Shown: one piece after another, positions 1 through 12,000 of the stretch
Position numbering within the stretch: the stretch's first letter is position 1
Layout of the letters: the number at the start of each line of letters is the position of its first letter
Assembly (NCBI GenBank): GCA_900596015.1
Contig: UVIF01000002.1
Span: forward strand, 124,001 to 188,000
From: Pseudomonas viridiflava
Lineage (GTDB): Bacteria > Pseudomonadota > Gammaproteobacteria > Pseudomonadales > Pseudomonadaceae
DNA: 64,000 bases
Direction of reading: 5' to 3'
Position numbers and translations under genes: made by a program
Notes under the pieces: model-generated
The model's input: only the letters and a program-made list of their open reading frames with translations
The model's database searches: none
What the model was told of the DNA's origin: nothing

Positions 1-3000
1 TGAGCGTCACGGTAAAGGTCGTACCGGTGGTGACACCGGTGCCGAGCACGGTCCCGGCGGCGTTGCGCACCACCACGGTAGTGCCCGCTTCGGTGGTGCC
101 GGTCAGGGTCACGCCGTTGCTGGTGATGGTGCTGACCTGCGGCGCGGCCGGTGGCAGCTCCACAGGAATGTTCAACGAGGCGATACCTGAAGGATTGCCC
201 GCCGCATCGGTCTGGATCACGGTCAACAGCTGACCACCGAGGGCAGCCGGCAGCAGCGGCACCTGGAAGTTGCCATTGATGTCGACCACCGCCGTGCCAA
301 GCACCACAGGGGTCTGCCCGACCAGCAACCCGACACTGACGGTCGCCCCGGCCTCGCCCTTGCCGGTGAGCACGGTGCCAGCAGCATTCACCACCAGTTG
401 CGTGGCCAGGCTCGGAGGGGTGATATCGGGAACGGTCAAACGTGCCAGCGCGGATTTGTTGCCAGCCGCATCCTGCGCGTACACCTCCAGTGTCCCGCCG
501 TTGAGTTGTGCCAGGCTCAGGGGCACGCTGAAGGTGCCATTGGCACCGACCAGAACGTTGCCCAGCGCAGCGCCCTGAGCGTTGCTCACGAACACCCTCG
601 CGCCCGCCTCCGCCGTGCCGTTGAACAGCAGGCCGTTGGCGCTCAGGCCCAACCCTGTCGGCAGCGCCGGAGGGGTCAGGTCAGGGGCGTTGACGGTGAC
701 CCCGGCGGACGTGTTCCCCGCAGCGTCGCGCTGGACCAGCAGCAAGGCTTCGAAGTTGGTCTGCGCGGTGCTCAGGGTCACATTGAAGGTGCCGTCCGCG
801 GCCACCACCGCGGTGCCCAGTGTCGCGTTCAGCGGACCGGTGACGGTCACCGTCGCGCCGGCTTCGCCGCGCCCGGTGACGATGCGACCGTCGGCGCTGA
901 CCGCCGTCAGGGTCAATGCCAGTGGCGCGGTGACATCCGGTACGGCGAAGTTGAACGGCAGCGAAACGTTGCCAGCCACGTCGGCCTGGGTCACGACAAG
1001 CAGCTGGCCGTTGAGCTGAGGGGTAGCCAGGTTGACGGTGAAATTACCATCGACATCGGCAGTCGCCGCGCCGATCTGCACGCCCAGCACGTTCTTGACC
1101 ACGATGCGCGCGAGCGCTTCGCCGCTGCCGGTCAGTTGCAGGCCGTTGGTCGATACCGCCAGGGTGACCAGTGCGGTCGGGGCCTGGAGATCGCTGGCGG
1201 TAATGGTGACCGCAGCGGAGGCGTTGCCGGCGGCATCGACCTGGCGGACGCTGAGCACTTCGCCGTTGATCTGCGCCACGCCGAGCGTGACGCTGTAGGT
1301 GCCATCGGCGTTGACCGTGCCGGTGCCCACCGACACATTGAGGTTGTTGCGGATGATCAACTGCGCGCCGGGCTCGCCGGTACCGGTGAGCAGAGTGCCG
1401 GTCGCGTTCAGCGCCAGAATGGTCGGCGCCGCCGGCGGCGTGGTATCGCCGGCCAGCAGGCTGCCGGGGCCCGAGACATTGCCAGCCGCGTCGGTCAGCG
1501 TCACCACCAGCGACTGACCGTTGAGCTGCGCCGGCAACGTCACCTGGAAGGTGCCATCGGCCGCTACGGTGGTCGCCGTGCCCAGGGTCACGCCTGCCGC
1601 GTTCTTCACCAGCACGGTGGCATTGGCTTCGCCCACGCCACTGAGCACGGTACCGCTGGCATTGAGCAGCAGTTGCGTCGGCGCAGCCGGTGGGGTCAGG
1701 TCAGGCGCGAAGATCGGTGTGCTCGCACCCACGTTGCCGGACACATCCGTCTGGGCCACGGTCAGCGGCTGGTTGTTGATCTGCGCCGGCGACAGGGTCA
1801 CGACGAAGCTGTTGTCGGCTGCCACCTGGGCGCTGCCCAGGACTACCCCGGCGGCGTCGCGCACGGTTACCGTGGCGCCAGGCTCTCCCCGGCCGGTGAC
1901 AGTGGCCCCGGTGGTGAGGTTGATTGCGACCTGGGTCAGCAATTCGGGCGCAGTGGTGTCCGGCGAATTGATCGTCGCGATTGGCGAGACATTGCCTGCG
2001 GCATCGGTCTGCACCAAGTTCAGAAGCTCGCCGGTGATCACCGCTGGCGTCAGAGTGACGCTGAAATTGCCCGCCGCCGACACCGGACCGCTGCCCAGTA
2101 CGGTGCCGTCCAGCCGGGTCACGCTGACCACGGCACCGGGCTCGCCCTTGCCGGTCAAGAGGCTGGTCAGTGCGCCGTCATTGCTGATGGCGATGTTGGT
2201 CAAAGGCACTGGTGCGGTGGTGTCGCCCGCCAGAATGGCGCCCGGCACCGACACGTTGCCCGCGGCATCGGTCAGGGTCACACCCAGGGCCTGGCCGTTG
2301 ACCTGCGCCTGGCTCAACACCACCTGGAAGCTGCCATCGAGCAGGACCGTGGCGGTGCCCAGAACGACGTTCTGAGCGTTGGTGACCGTAACCACTGCAC
2401 CCGGTTCGCCCGTGCCGGTCAGCACCAGGCCCTGGTTGATGACCGCCAGATCGGTCGGCGCTGCGGGTGGCGTACGGTCGCCGGCGAGCGTGACGAGGGC
2501 CAGCGAAGCGTTGCCGGCCAGGTCGGTCTGCACCACGCTCAAGGCCTGGCCGTTGAGTTGTGGCGTGGCCAGGTTGGCGACGAACACCCCTGTCACTGCG
2601 ACCACGGCGGTGCCCAGCACCACGTTGCCAGGGCCAGTGATCACCACGGTTGCACCGGCTTCGCCGCGCCCGGTCAGGACAGTGCCGTCGAGGCTGACCG
2701 ACAGTGCGCCAAGGTTGGTGGGGGCGGTCACGTCCGGCGCCGTCAATTGCGCCGGCAGCGAGGTCAGCGCGCCGTCGGCGGCCGTGACCTGGAGGATCTC
2801 GCCATCGAGCTGGGCAGCAGAAAGCTGCACCTGGAAGACGCCGCTGCCATCGACGGTCGCGGTACCCAAGACTGTCCCTTGCAGGTTGCGCACGGTGATC
2901 AGGTTACCGACATCACCTTGGCCCACCAACTGCAGGCCATCGGTGCTGAGTAGCAGTGCGGTCGGTACATCCGGGCCATTGGTGTCCGGTGTGGTGACCG

Positions 3001-6000
3001 TAACGACGGTCGAAACGTTGCCGGCCGGGTCGGCCTGGGTGACGCTGAGCAAGGTGCGGTCGCCGGAAATCGGATTGAGCGTCACGGTGAAATTGCCGTT
3101 GCCATCGACCGTGGCCGTGCCGACCGAAATACCGCCCACGCCGAGTACGGTGACTTGCGCGCCGATTTCGCCCTTACCGGTCAGCAGCGCGCCGTCGGCG
3201 CTGACCACAAGGTCGGTGACCGGGTTCGGCACAGTGGTGTCGGGTGCGACCACGAGGGTGGTCGACGACACGTTGCCCGCCGCGTCGGTAGAGGTGACCA
3301 GCAAGGTCTGGCCATTGGTCTGCGCCGCCCCCAGAACGACTTGGTAGCTGCCGTTGGGCGCGACCGTGGCGGTGCCCAGCACATTGCCCTGGGCATCGCT
3401 GACGATCACCGTGACCACGGTGCCCGGTTCCGCAACCCCCACCACTGCCCCGCCATTGAGGTCGACGGCAGCGGTAGGAGCCACAGGCGGCGTGCTGTCC
3501 ACCGCCGGCACCAGTGCCGTTGGCGAAAGGTTGCCGGCCACATCGGTCTGCGACACCGCAAGGTTGCCGCCGCCCAGTTGCGCGACCGCGAACGGTACGG
3601 TGAAGGTGCCGGTAACGCCGATGACGACGCTGCCCAGCGCAGTACCATCGGGCGCGAGTACGGTAACGGTGGCGCCCACTTCGCCGCGACCGGTCAGTTG
3701 GGTGCCATCGGCACTGGCCACCAGATCGGTCAGTGCGCCCGGCGCGGTCAGGTCGAGGGCCTGCACTTGCGCAGGTACCGAGACCCGCGCACCGAGGTTG
3801 GCAACCACTTCCAGCTGTTCGCCGTTGAGCTGCGGACTCGACAGCGCGACCGTGAAAGCACCGTTGCCATCGGCCACTGCGGTGCCCAGCACCACGCCGG
3901 TGGCACTGCGTACGGTCACGGTATTGCCAGCATCGGCCAGACCGCTCAGCTGCAGGCCGTTGCCACTGAGCAGCAGCGCGCTGGGTTGGTCCGGACCGGT
4001 GCCGTCGGGTGCGGTAATGTCCACGTCGTCCGAGGCGTTGCCCACGGCATCTTCTTGTACAACGGTGAGCACGTCCCCCGGGGCGACGGGGGCAGTGAGG
4101 GTGATGAGGAAGCTGCCCGTGGCACCGACCACGCCGATACCGATCACGGTGCCGCCCGCGTCGCGCACGGTCACCTCGGCAGCAGGCTCGCCGCGGCCAG
4201 CCAGCAGATCGCCATTCGGGCTGATCACCAGCGCGGTGACCGGCGCAGGCGGGGTCGTGTCCAGCGCCAACAGCGTGGTGCTGGCGGACACATTGCCGGC
4301 GGCATCCGTGGAGGTTACCAGCAAGGTCTGGCCGTTGGCCTGCGCGGTGCCCAGGTCGACCTCGTAGCTGCCATCGGCTGCCACCGTGGCAGTGCCCAGC
4401 ACATTGCCTTGAGCATCGCTGACGATGACCGTGACCCGCGTGCCGGGTTCGGCGGTGCCGGTCACCAGGGTACCGGCAGGATTGAGCACCGCTGCTGGAG
4501 CGTCGGGCAGCGTGCTGTCGCGAGCAACCACGGTCACGGCTGTGGATGGGTTGTTGCCGCCGTCCACCTGCACGGCACTGAGCACCTGACCATTGGTCTG
4601 CGCGACGTTCAGCGACACGGTAAAGGCGCCCGTGACGCCGACCGTCGCCGTGCCCAGCACGGCGTTGTCGGGGCCCCGAATGGTCACGATCGAGCCGGCC
4701 TCGCCGCGCCCGGTGACCTGCGTGCCGTCAAGGCTGACCAGCAGGTTGCTGATCAGGCCGGGCGGCGTGGTGTCGGCTACCGTGATCAGCGCAGGCAGCG
4801 ATACCAGTGCGCCGCTGGTGGCAATGACTTCGAGCGTTTCGCCATTGGTCTGGGCTGCGTTGAGTGCGACCTGGAAATTGCCCGTGGCGTCCACCACTGC
4901 CGTGCCCAGTACCGCGCCCGTCACGCTGCGGACGGTAATGGTGTTGCCCACATCGCCCTGCCCGCTGAGGGTCAGGCCATTGCCGCCCAGCAGCAGCGCA
5001 GTGGGTTGATCGGGACCGTTGACATCCGGGGCGACCACGACGGTTGCCGTCGACACGTTGCGGGCCGCATCGGTCAAGGTGACGTTGAGCACCTCGTTTT
5101 CGGTGGCGGCGCGCAGCAGCACGACGGTGAAAATGCCGTTCGGACCGACCGCTGCGGCGCCGAGCACGTCGCCGTTGACGGCGCGCACGGTGGCAGTGCT
5201 GCCGATTTCGCCCTGGCCGACCACGGTCAGACCATCGAGGCTGACACCCAGTGCAGTGGGCGCATCCGGCGCGGTGAGGTCGGCGGCGATCACGGTGATG
5301 CTGGTCGAGGTGTTGCCGGCGGCATCGGTCGACGTGACCAGCAGCGTCTGGCCGTTGGTTTGCGGGAACGCCAGGTCGACCTGGAAGGTGCCGTTGGCCG
5401 CCACCGTGGCCGTGCCCAGCACATTGCCCTGGGCATCGCTGACCACCACCGAGACCACGCTGCCGGGTTCTGCCTTGCCGATCACCGCCCCGCCCTGCGG
5501 CGTGAGCACCACATCGGTCGGCGCTGCCGGCGCCTGCAGGTCCGGTGCGATCAGCGTGACGTTGGCGGAGAAGTTGCCGGCGGCATCGACCTGGCTGACC
5601 GTGAGCTGCTGCAGGTTCACCTGAGGATTGTTCAACGTGATGGTGAACTGCCCGCTGGCATTGACGTCGGCGCGGCCCAACTCGGTGTTGCCGAGCAATA
5701 CGCGAACCGAAGCACCGGCCTCGCCGCGACCGCTGACCACCAGGCCATCGGCGCTGATGAGCACTTCGCTGAGCGCCGTGGGCGGGGTAATGTCCGGCGC
5801 CTGCAGCGCAACCGGCACCGAGCCGTTGCCGGCCGCATCGGTCTGCAGCACGTCCAGAAGCTGGCCGTTGGCCTGGGGCGGATCGAGCACCAGGCTGAAC
5901 GTGCCATTGGCGGCAACCACGGCCGAGCCGAGCACGGTGCCGGCAAGGCTGGTGACGGTAACGGTCGCACCGGCTTCGCCGCGCCCGGTGATCAGGCTAC

Positions 6001-9000
6001 CGTCGGCGTTGATGACAGGCGCCACCACCGCCACCGGTGCAAGGGTGTCGCGGCCAACCACAGTGCCCACCAGGGACAGGTTGCCCGCGCTGTCGCCGAG
6101 GGTGACCCTCAGGGTACCGCCGTCGATCTGCGGCGCGTCCAGGGTGATCTGGAACGTACCGTTGGCGTTCACGGTGCCGGCACCGACCTGGACGCCCAGG
6201 GCGTTGCGCACCACCACGTTGGCACCCGCCTCGCCGGCGCCGGTCAACACTGTGCCGACATCGTTGAGCACCAGCGCCACCGGCGCCTCGGGCGCGGTCA
6301 GGTCAGGCGCGATCAGGGTCACACCCAGCGACAGGTTGCCGGCCGTATCGGCCTGGGTCACGGTGAGTACCTGCAGGTTGGTCTGGGCCGGCACCAGGTT
6401 GACCGTGAAAGTGCCGTCCGTGGCCACCGTGGCGGTGCCGACAGACTGGTTCAGCGCATTGCGCACGGTGACCTGCGCACCGGCCTCGCCGCTGCCGGTA
6501 ACCAGCGCACCGTTGGCGCTGAGCTGGACGTTGGCAAGCAGGTCAGGCGCGGTGGTATCTCCGGCAGTCAGCGGCACTGGAATCGAGACACGACCCAGCG
6601 CGTCACTGGCCTGCACGCTCAGCACTTCGCCGTTGCGTTGCGGCGCATCGAGCAGGATGCTGAACGTACCCAAGGCATTGACCGTACCGCTGCCCAGCAG
6701 CACACCCGTGGCACTGGTAACGCGGATGAGCGCCCCCGCCGAACCGGTGCCGGTCAGGATCGCGCCTTCCAGGGTCAGCAGCAGATTGGCCGGAGCGATC
6801 GGCGCACCGCCGTCCGGGCCGTTGACCTGCGCCGGCAGCGAGGGGTTGCCGGCGGCATCGGTTTCGATCACGGTCAGCACGTCGCTGAGGGTGGCAGGCC
6901 GGTTCAAGGTAATCAGGAAAGTACCGTTCGCATTCACCGTGCCGGTGCCGAGCAGATCGCCGTTGGCGGCGGTGATGCGCACCGTGGCATTGGCCTCGCC
7001 CGAGCCGCTGAGCAAGGTGCCGTCGGCGCTGACCACCAGATTGCTGACCGCGACCGGTGGGGTGATGTCGGCTGCCAGCAGGGTGGCCGACGCCGAGGTA
7101 TTGCCTGCCGCATCGGTGGCCGTGACGCGCAGGGCCTGGCCATTGGCCTGGGCAGACGCCAGGGTAATGGCGAAGGTGCCATCGCTGCCGGCAATGCCGC
7201 TGCCGATGACCTGGCCCTGGGCTCCGGTGATGCTGACGGTAGCACCTGCCTCGGTGACACCCGAAAGCAGCGTACCCGCCAGGCTCAGCGACAGCCCGGT
7301 CGGCACTGCCGGAGCGGTGATGTCGGCTGCCTGCAGGCTGAAGGTTGGCGAGACATTGCTGGCGGCGTCGACCTGCACCAGCGACAGCGTCTGCCCATTG
7401 AGTTGCGGACTGCTCAAGGTAACGCTGAAACTACCGTCCGCGCCAACCACTGCGCTGCCCAGCGATACGCCAGCGGCACTGCGCACAGTGACCGTGGCAC
7501 CGGCCTCACCACTGCCGCTGACCAGCCGTCCGTCGCCGCTGAGCAGGACATTGAGCAGTGCGGTCGGCGCAGTGATGTCCGGGGCGGTCAGCGGCGTGGC
7601 TGGCGAGGTGTTGCCCGCCGCATCGCTTTGCGTGACGGCCAGCAATTGGCCGGCTGCCTGCGGCGTGTCCAGGCTGATCTGGAAGCGGCCATTGGCGCCT
7701 ACCACGCCACTGCCGACGAGGTCGCCGTTGGCATTTCTGATCTGAACGGTTGCACCGATCTCGCCAGTACCACTGAGCAACGACCCGGTGCTGTCGAGTA
7801 CCAGCGCAGCGGGCGCCAACGGAGCCAGGGTATCGCCTGCCTGGACGCTGACCACTGCGGACTCGTTGCCGGCCGGGTCACGTTGCGACAGGGTAAGGGT
7901 CTGGCCATTGTTCTGGGCTTGATTCAGGTTGACGCTGAACACGCCATTTGCATCGACCACGCCGGTGCCCAGCACCACGCCATTGCTGGCGAACACGGTG
8001 ACCGTGGCACCTGCTTCGCCACGCCCGCTGACCACCAGGCCATCGGCGCTTACCAGCGGCTGCAGCACGCTGTCGGGCAGGGTCAGGTCAGGTGCGGTCA
8101 CAGTGACCGGCACCGAGCTGTTGCCTGCCCCATCGACCTGGTTGACCTGCAAGCGTTGCGCATCTATCTGCGGCGGCGTCAGCGTCACGCTGAACTGGCC
8201 GCTGATACCGACGATGGCCGTGGCGATGGCCACGCCGGCCGGATTGAGTACGGTGACCGTCGCGCCTGCTTCGCCGCGCCCGGTGATCAGGCTGCCGTCA
8301 TTGCTGATGACGACATTGGTCAGCGCCGGAGCCGTGCTGTCGATGGCGGTAAGCTGGCCGGGCAGCGAATTGAAGCCACCGCTGCTGGCCACGACATCCA
8401 GTTGTTCGCCATTGGTCTGCGCCGCGCTCAAGGTCAGCTGGAACGTGCCATCGGCATTGACCGTAGTGGTGCCCAGCACGCCAGTGGGGCCGCGCACGGT
8501 GATGGTATTGCCCGCGTCGGCAATACCGCTCAGGCGCAGGCCGTCGGCGCTGAGCACCAGCGCGGTGGGTTGATCGGGCCCGTTGGCGTCGGGCACCGTC
8601 ACGCTGGCGGGCAGCGAAACATTGTCGAAACGGTCGGTGAGCGTCACGCTCAGCACGGCGTTCTGTGCGACGGGAGTCAGGGTGACGAGGAAACTGCCAG
8701 TCGGGCCGACGGTGCCGGTACCGATCTGCGTGCCTTGGGCATCGAACACGGTGACCGTGGCACCGACTTCGCCTTTGCCGGCCAACAGCGTACCTGCAGG
8801 ATTGACCGCAAGGTCGGTGGCCAGGTTGGGCGCGGTGAGGTCGGCGGCAATGACGGTGATCGAGGTGGACACGTTGCCAGCGGCATCGGTGGAGGTCACC
8901 AGCAGCGTCTGGCCATTGGTCTGCGGGGTATTCAGGTTGACCTGGAAAGTGCCGTTGGCGGCGACGGTCGCGGTGCCCAGCACATTGCCCTGGGCGTCGC

Positions 9001-12000
9001 TGACCACCACCGACACCACCGTGCCGGGCTCGGCCTGGCCAGTGACGGCCGAGCCTTGCGCGGTGAGCACGACATTGGTGGGCGCGCTCGGCGCCTGCAG
9101 GTCAGGCGCGGTCAGGTTGACGTTGGCCGACAGGTTGCCGGCAGCATCGGCCTGGGTCACGGTGAGCGACTGCAGATTGATTTGAGGTGTGGCCAGCGTG
9201 ACCGCGAAGCGGCCATCGGCGCCGACCGTCGCGGTGCCCAGCTCGCCGCCGGCACTGGTCAATACCCGCACGGTCGCGCCCGCTTCACCCACACCGGTAA
9301 CGACCACGCCATTGGTGCTGATGGCAACGTTGCTCAGCGCGATGGGTGCAGTCACGTCGGCGGCGACCAGCGCCACCGGCAGCGACAGGTTGCCCGCTGC
9401 GTCCACCTGCTGGACATCGAGCACCTCGCCATTGGCTTGCGCAGGCACCAGGTTGACGACGAAGCTGCCGGTCGCACCGACCACAGCACTGCCAAGCACG
9501 GTGCCATTGGCCGCGGTCACGCTGACGGTCGCGCCCACTTCGCCCTTGCCGGTCAGCAGCGTGCCCGCCACGTTGAGCTGCAGACCGGTGACCACGCCTG
9601 GCGCGGTAACGTCGGCGACGGGCAACGCCGCCGAGGGCGAAACGTTGCCTGCCGCGTCCGTCAACGTCACTTGCAAAGTGGTGCCGGTCAACTGCGCCGT
9701 GGTCAGGGTGATCTGGAACGTGCCGTTGGCGGCCACGCTACCGTTGCCGATGATCACGCCCGCTGCATCACGCACGGCGACTGTGGTGCCCGCCTCGCCC
9801 ACACCGCTCAGAACGGTGCCCAAAGCGTTCAGGCTCAAGCCCGACGCAGCCAGCGGAGCGGTGAAATCCGGGGCGGTAACGCTGACCGCCGCCGAGACAT
9901 TGCCACCCGCATCGGTCTGGGTGGCGCTCAGTATCTGGCGGTCGATCAGTGCCGGGGTGAAAGCGATGCTGAAGGTGCCATCGCTGCCGACCGTGCCGGT
10001 GCCGAGCAATTGGCCCTGGGCGCCGCGCACGTTGACCGTGGCACCGACCTCACCCGTACCGCTCAAGGTGCTGCCGTTGGCGCTGAGCTGGACATTGTCG
10101 AGGGCATCGGGTGGCGTGGCGTCCAGCGCCGTGAGCAGGGTCGGCACCGACACGCGTACGCCGTCGCTGGCCTGCACGCTCAGCAGCTCGCCGTTGTTCT
10201 GCGCCGGCGACAGGGTCAGGCTGAACTGGCCGGAGGCATTGACCACGGCCGAGCCGAGTACTGCGCCTTGCGCATCGACGACGGTCACGGTGTTGCCGGC
10301 CAAGGCAGTACCGGTGAGCGTCACGCCATCGAGGCTGATTACCAGGTTGCCCGGGGCGACCGGCTCGCTGCCGTCCGGCCCGTTGACGGTGACGGGTGTC
10401 GATGCATTGCCGGCCGCATCGGTCTCGATCACGTTGAGGACGTCGCTCTGCAGCGCCGCACGGTTCAGGGTAATGACGAAAATACCATTGGCACCCACGG
10501 TGCCGGTGCCGATCAGGTCGCCGTTGGCGACCCGCACGGCGACGCTGGCGCCCACTTCCCCGGTGCCCGACAGCGTCAGGCCATTTGGGCTGATCGCCAG
10601 GTTGCCGACCGCAATCGGCGCAGTGGTGTCGGCGGCGACCAGGGTGCTGGCTGCCGAGTTGTTGCTGGCCGCGTCGGTAGCCACGGCCTTGAGGCTCTGG
10701 CCATTGGTCTGGGCCGCGCTCAAGGTGATGCTGAAGGTACCGTTGGCTGCCACTGTACCGGTGCCCAGCAACGCGCCTTGTGCATTGGTGATGCGCACGG
10801 TGGCGCCGGCTTCGGCGGTACCGGTCAGCACCAGCCCGCTGGCATCCAGTGCCAGCGCGGACGGGGTGCCAGGCGCAGTCACATCGGCAGCGCTCACGAA
10901 GGTGGTCGGCGAGACGTTGCCGCTTGGGTCGGTCTGGGCGGCGCCCAGGCGCTCGCCGTTGACCTGAGCGCTGGCCAGGCCAACGCTGAAGGTGCCATCA
11001 CTGCCCACCACGGTGCTGCCAAGGACGGCGCCGTTGGCCGCGCGAACGGTGACCGTGGCCCCGCTCTCACCCGTACCGGTCACGCTCAGTCCATCACGGC
11101 TCAGGAGCACATTCGCCAAGGCACCAGGGGCGGTGCTGTCGCTGGCGGTGATTGCTACCGGCACCGAGGTCTGACCGGCGCCGTCGGTCTGGGTGACCTC
11201 GAGCAACTGGCCGTTGGCCTGAGCCGGAGCGAGGCTGACCTGGAAGGTACCGTTGGCCGCGACCACGGCATTGCCCAGCTCGACGCCGTTGGCACCGACC
11301 ACACGCACCGTGGCACCGGCCTCGCCCACGCCGGTCAATACGGTTCCGCTGCTGTTGAGCTGCAATGCAGCGGGTGCGGCAGGCGCATCGGTGTCGGGTG
11401 CTTGCGCGAGGGCGACGGGCGAGCGGTTACCGGCAGCGTCGCTCTGGCTGACGCTGAGGTTCTGGCCGTTGGTCTGGGCAGCGTTCAGGGTAACGCTGAA
11501 CAAGCCGTCGCTGCCCACCGTTGCCGTGCCCAAGGTGACGCCGTCGGGCGCGAGCACCGTAACCGTGGCGCCGACTTCGCCGCGTCCGGTCAGGGTAAGG
11601 CCGTCGTTGCTCACGGCCAGTTGCGAGAGCACGGCCGGTGCGGTGAGGTCGGGTGCGATCAGGCCGACGGCCGTGGCGCTGTTGCCCGACGCATCGGCCT
11701 GGACGACCTGAAGCTGTTGGGCGTCCAGTTGCGGTGGGTTCAAGGCGACGCTGAAGGTACCGTCAGCGGCAACGGTGCCGGTGCCGATCACCGCGCCGTT
11801 GGCGCCACGCACGATGACGCTGGCACCCGCTTCGCCGCTACCGGTCACGGTAGCGCCGTTGGCGCTGATGACGACGCCGCTCACCGGGTCTGGGGCAGTC
11901 GAGTCGAGCGCGGTGATTTCAACCGGCACCGAGGCTTCGCCCAGCGCGTCTGTGGCGACTACCGACAGCACTTCACCGTTGGTCTGGGGTTGGGTCAGGG

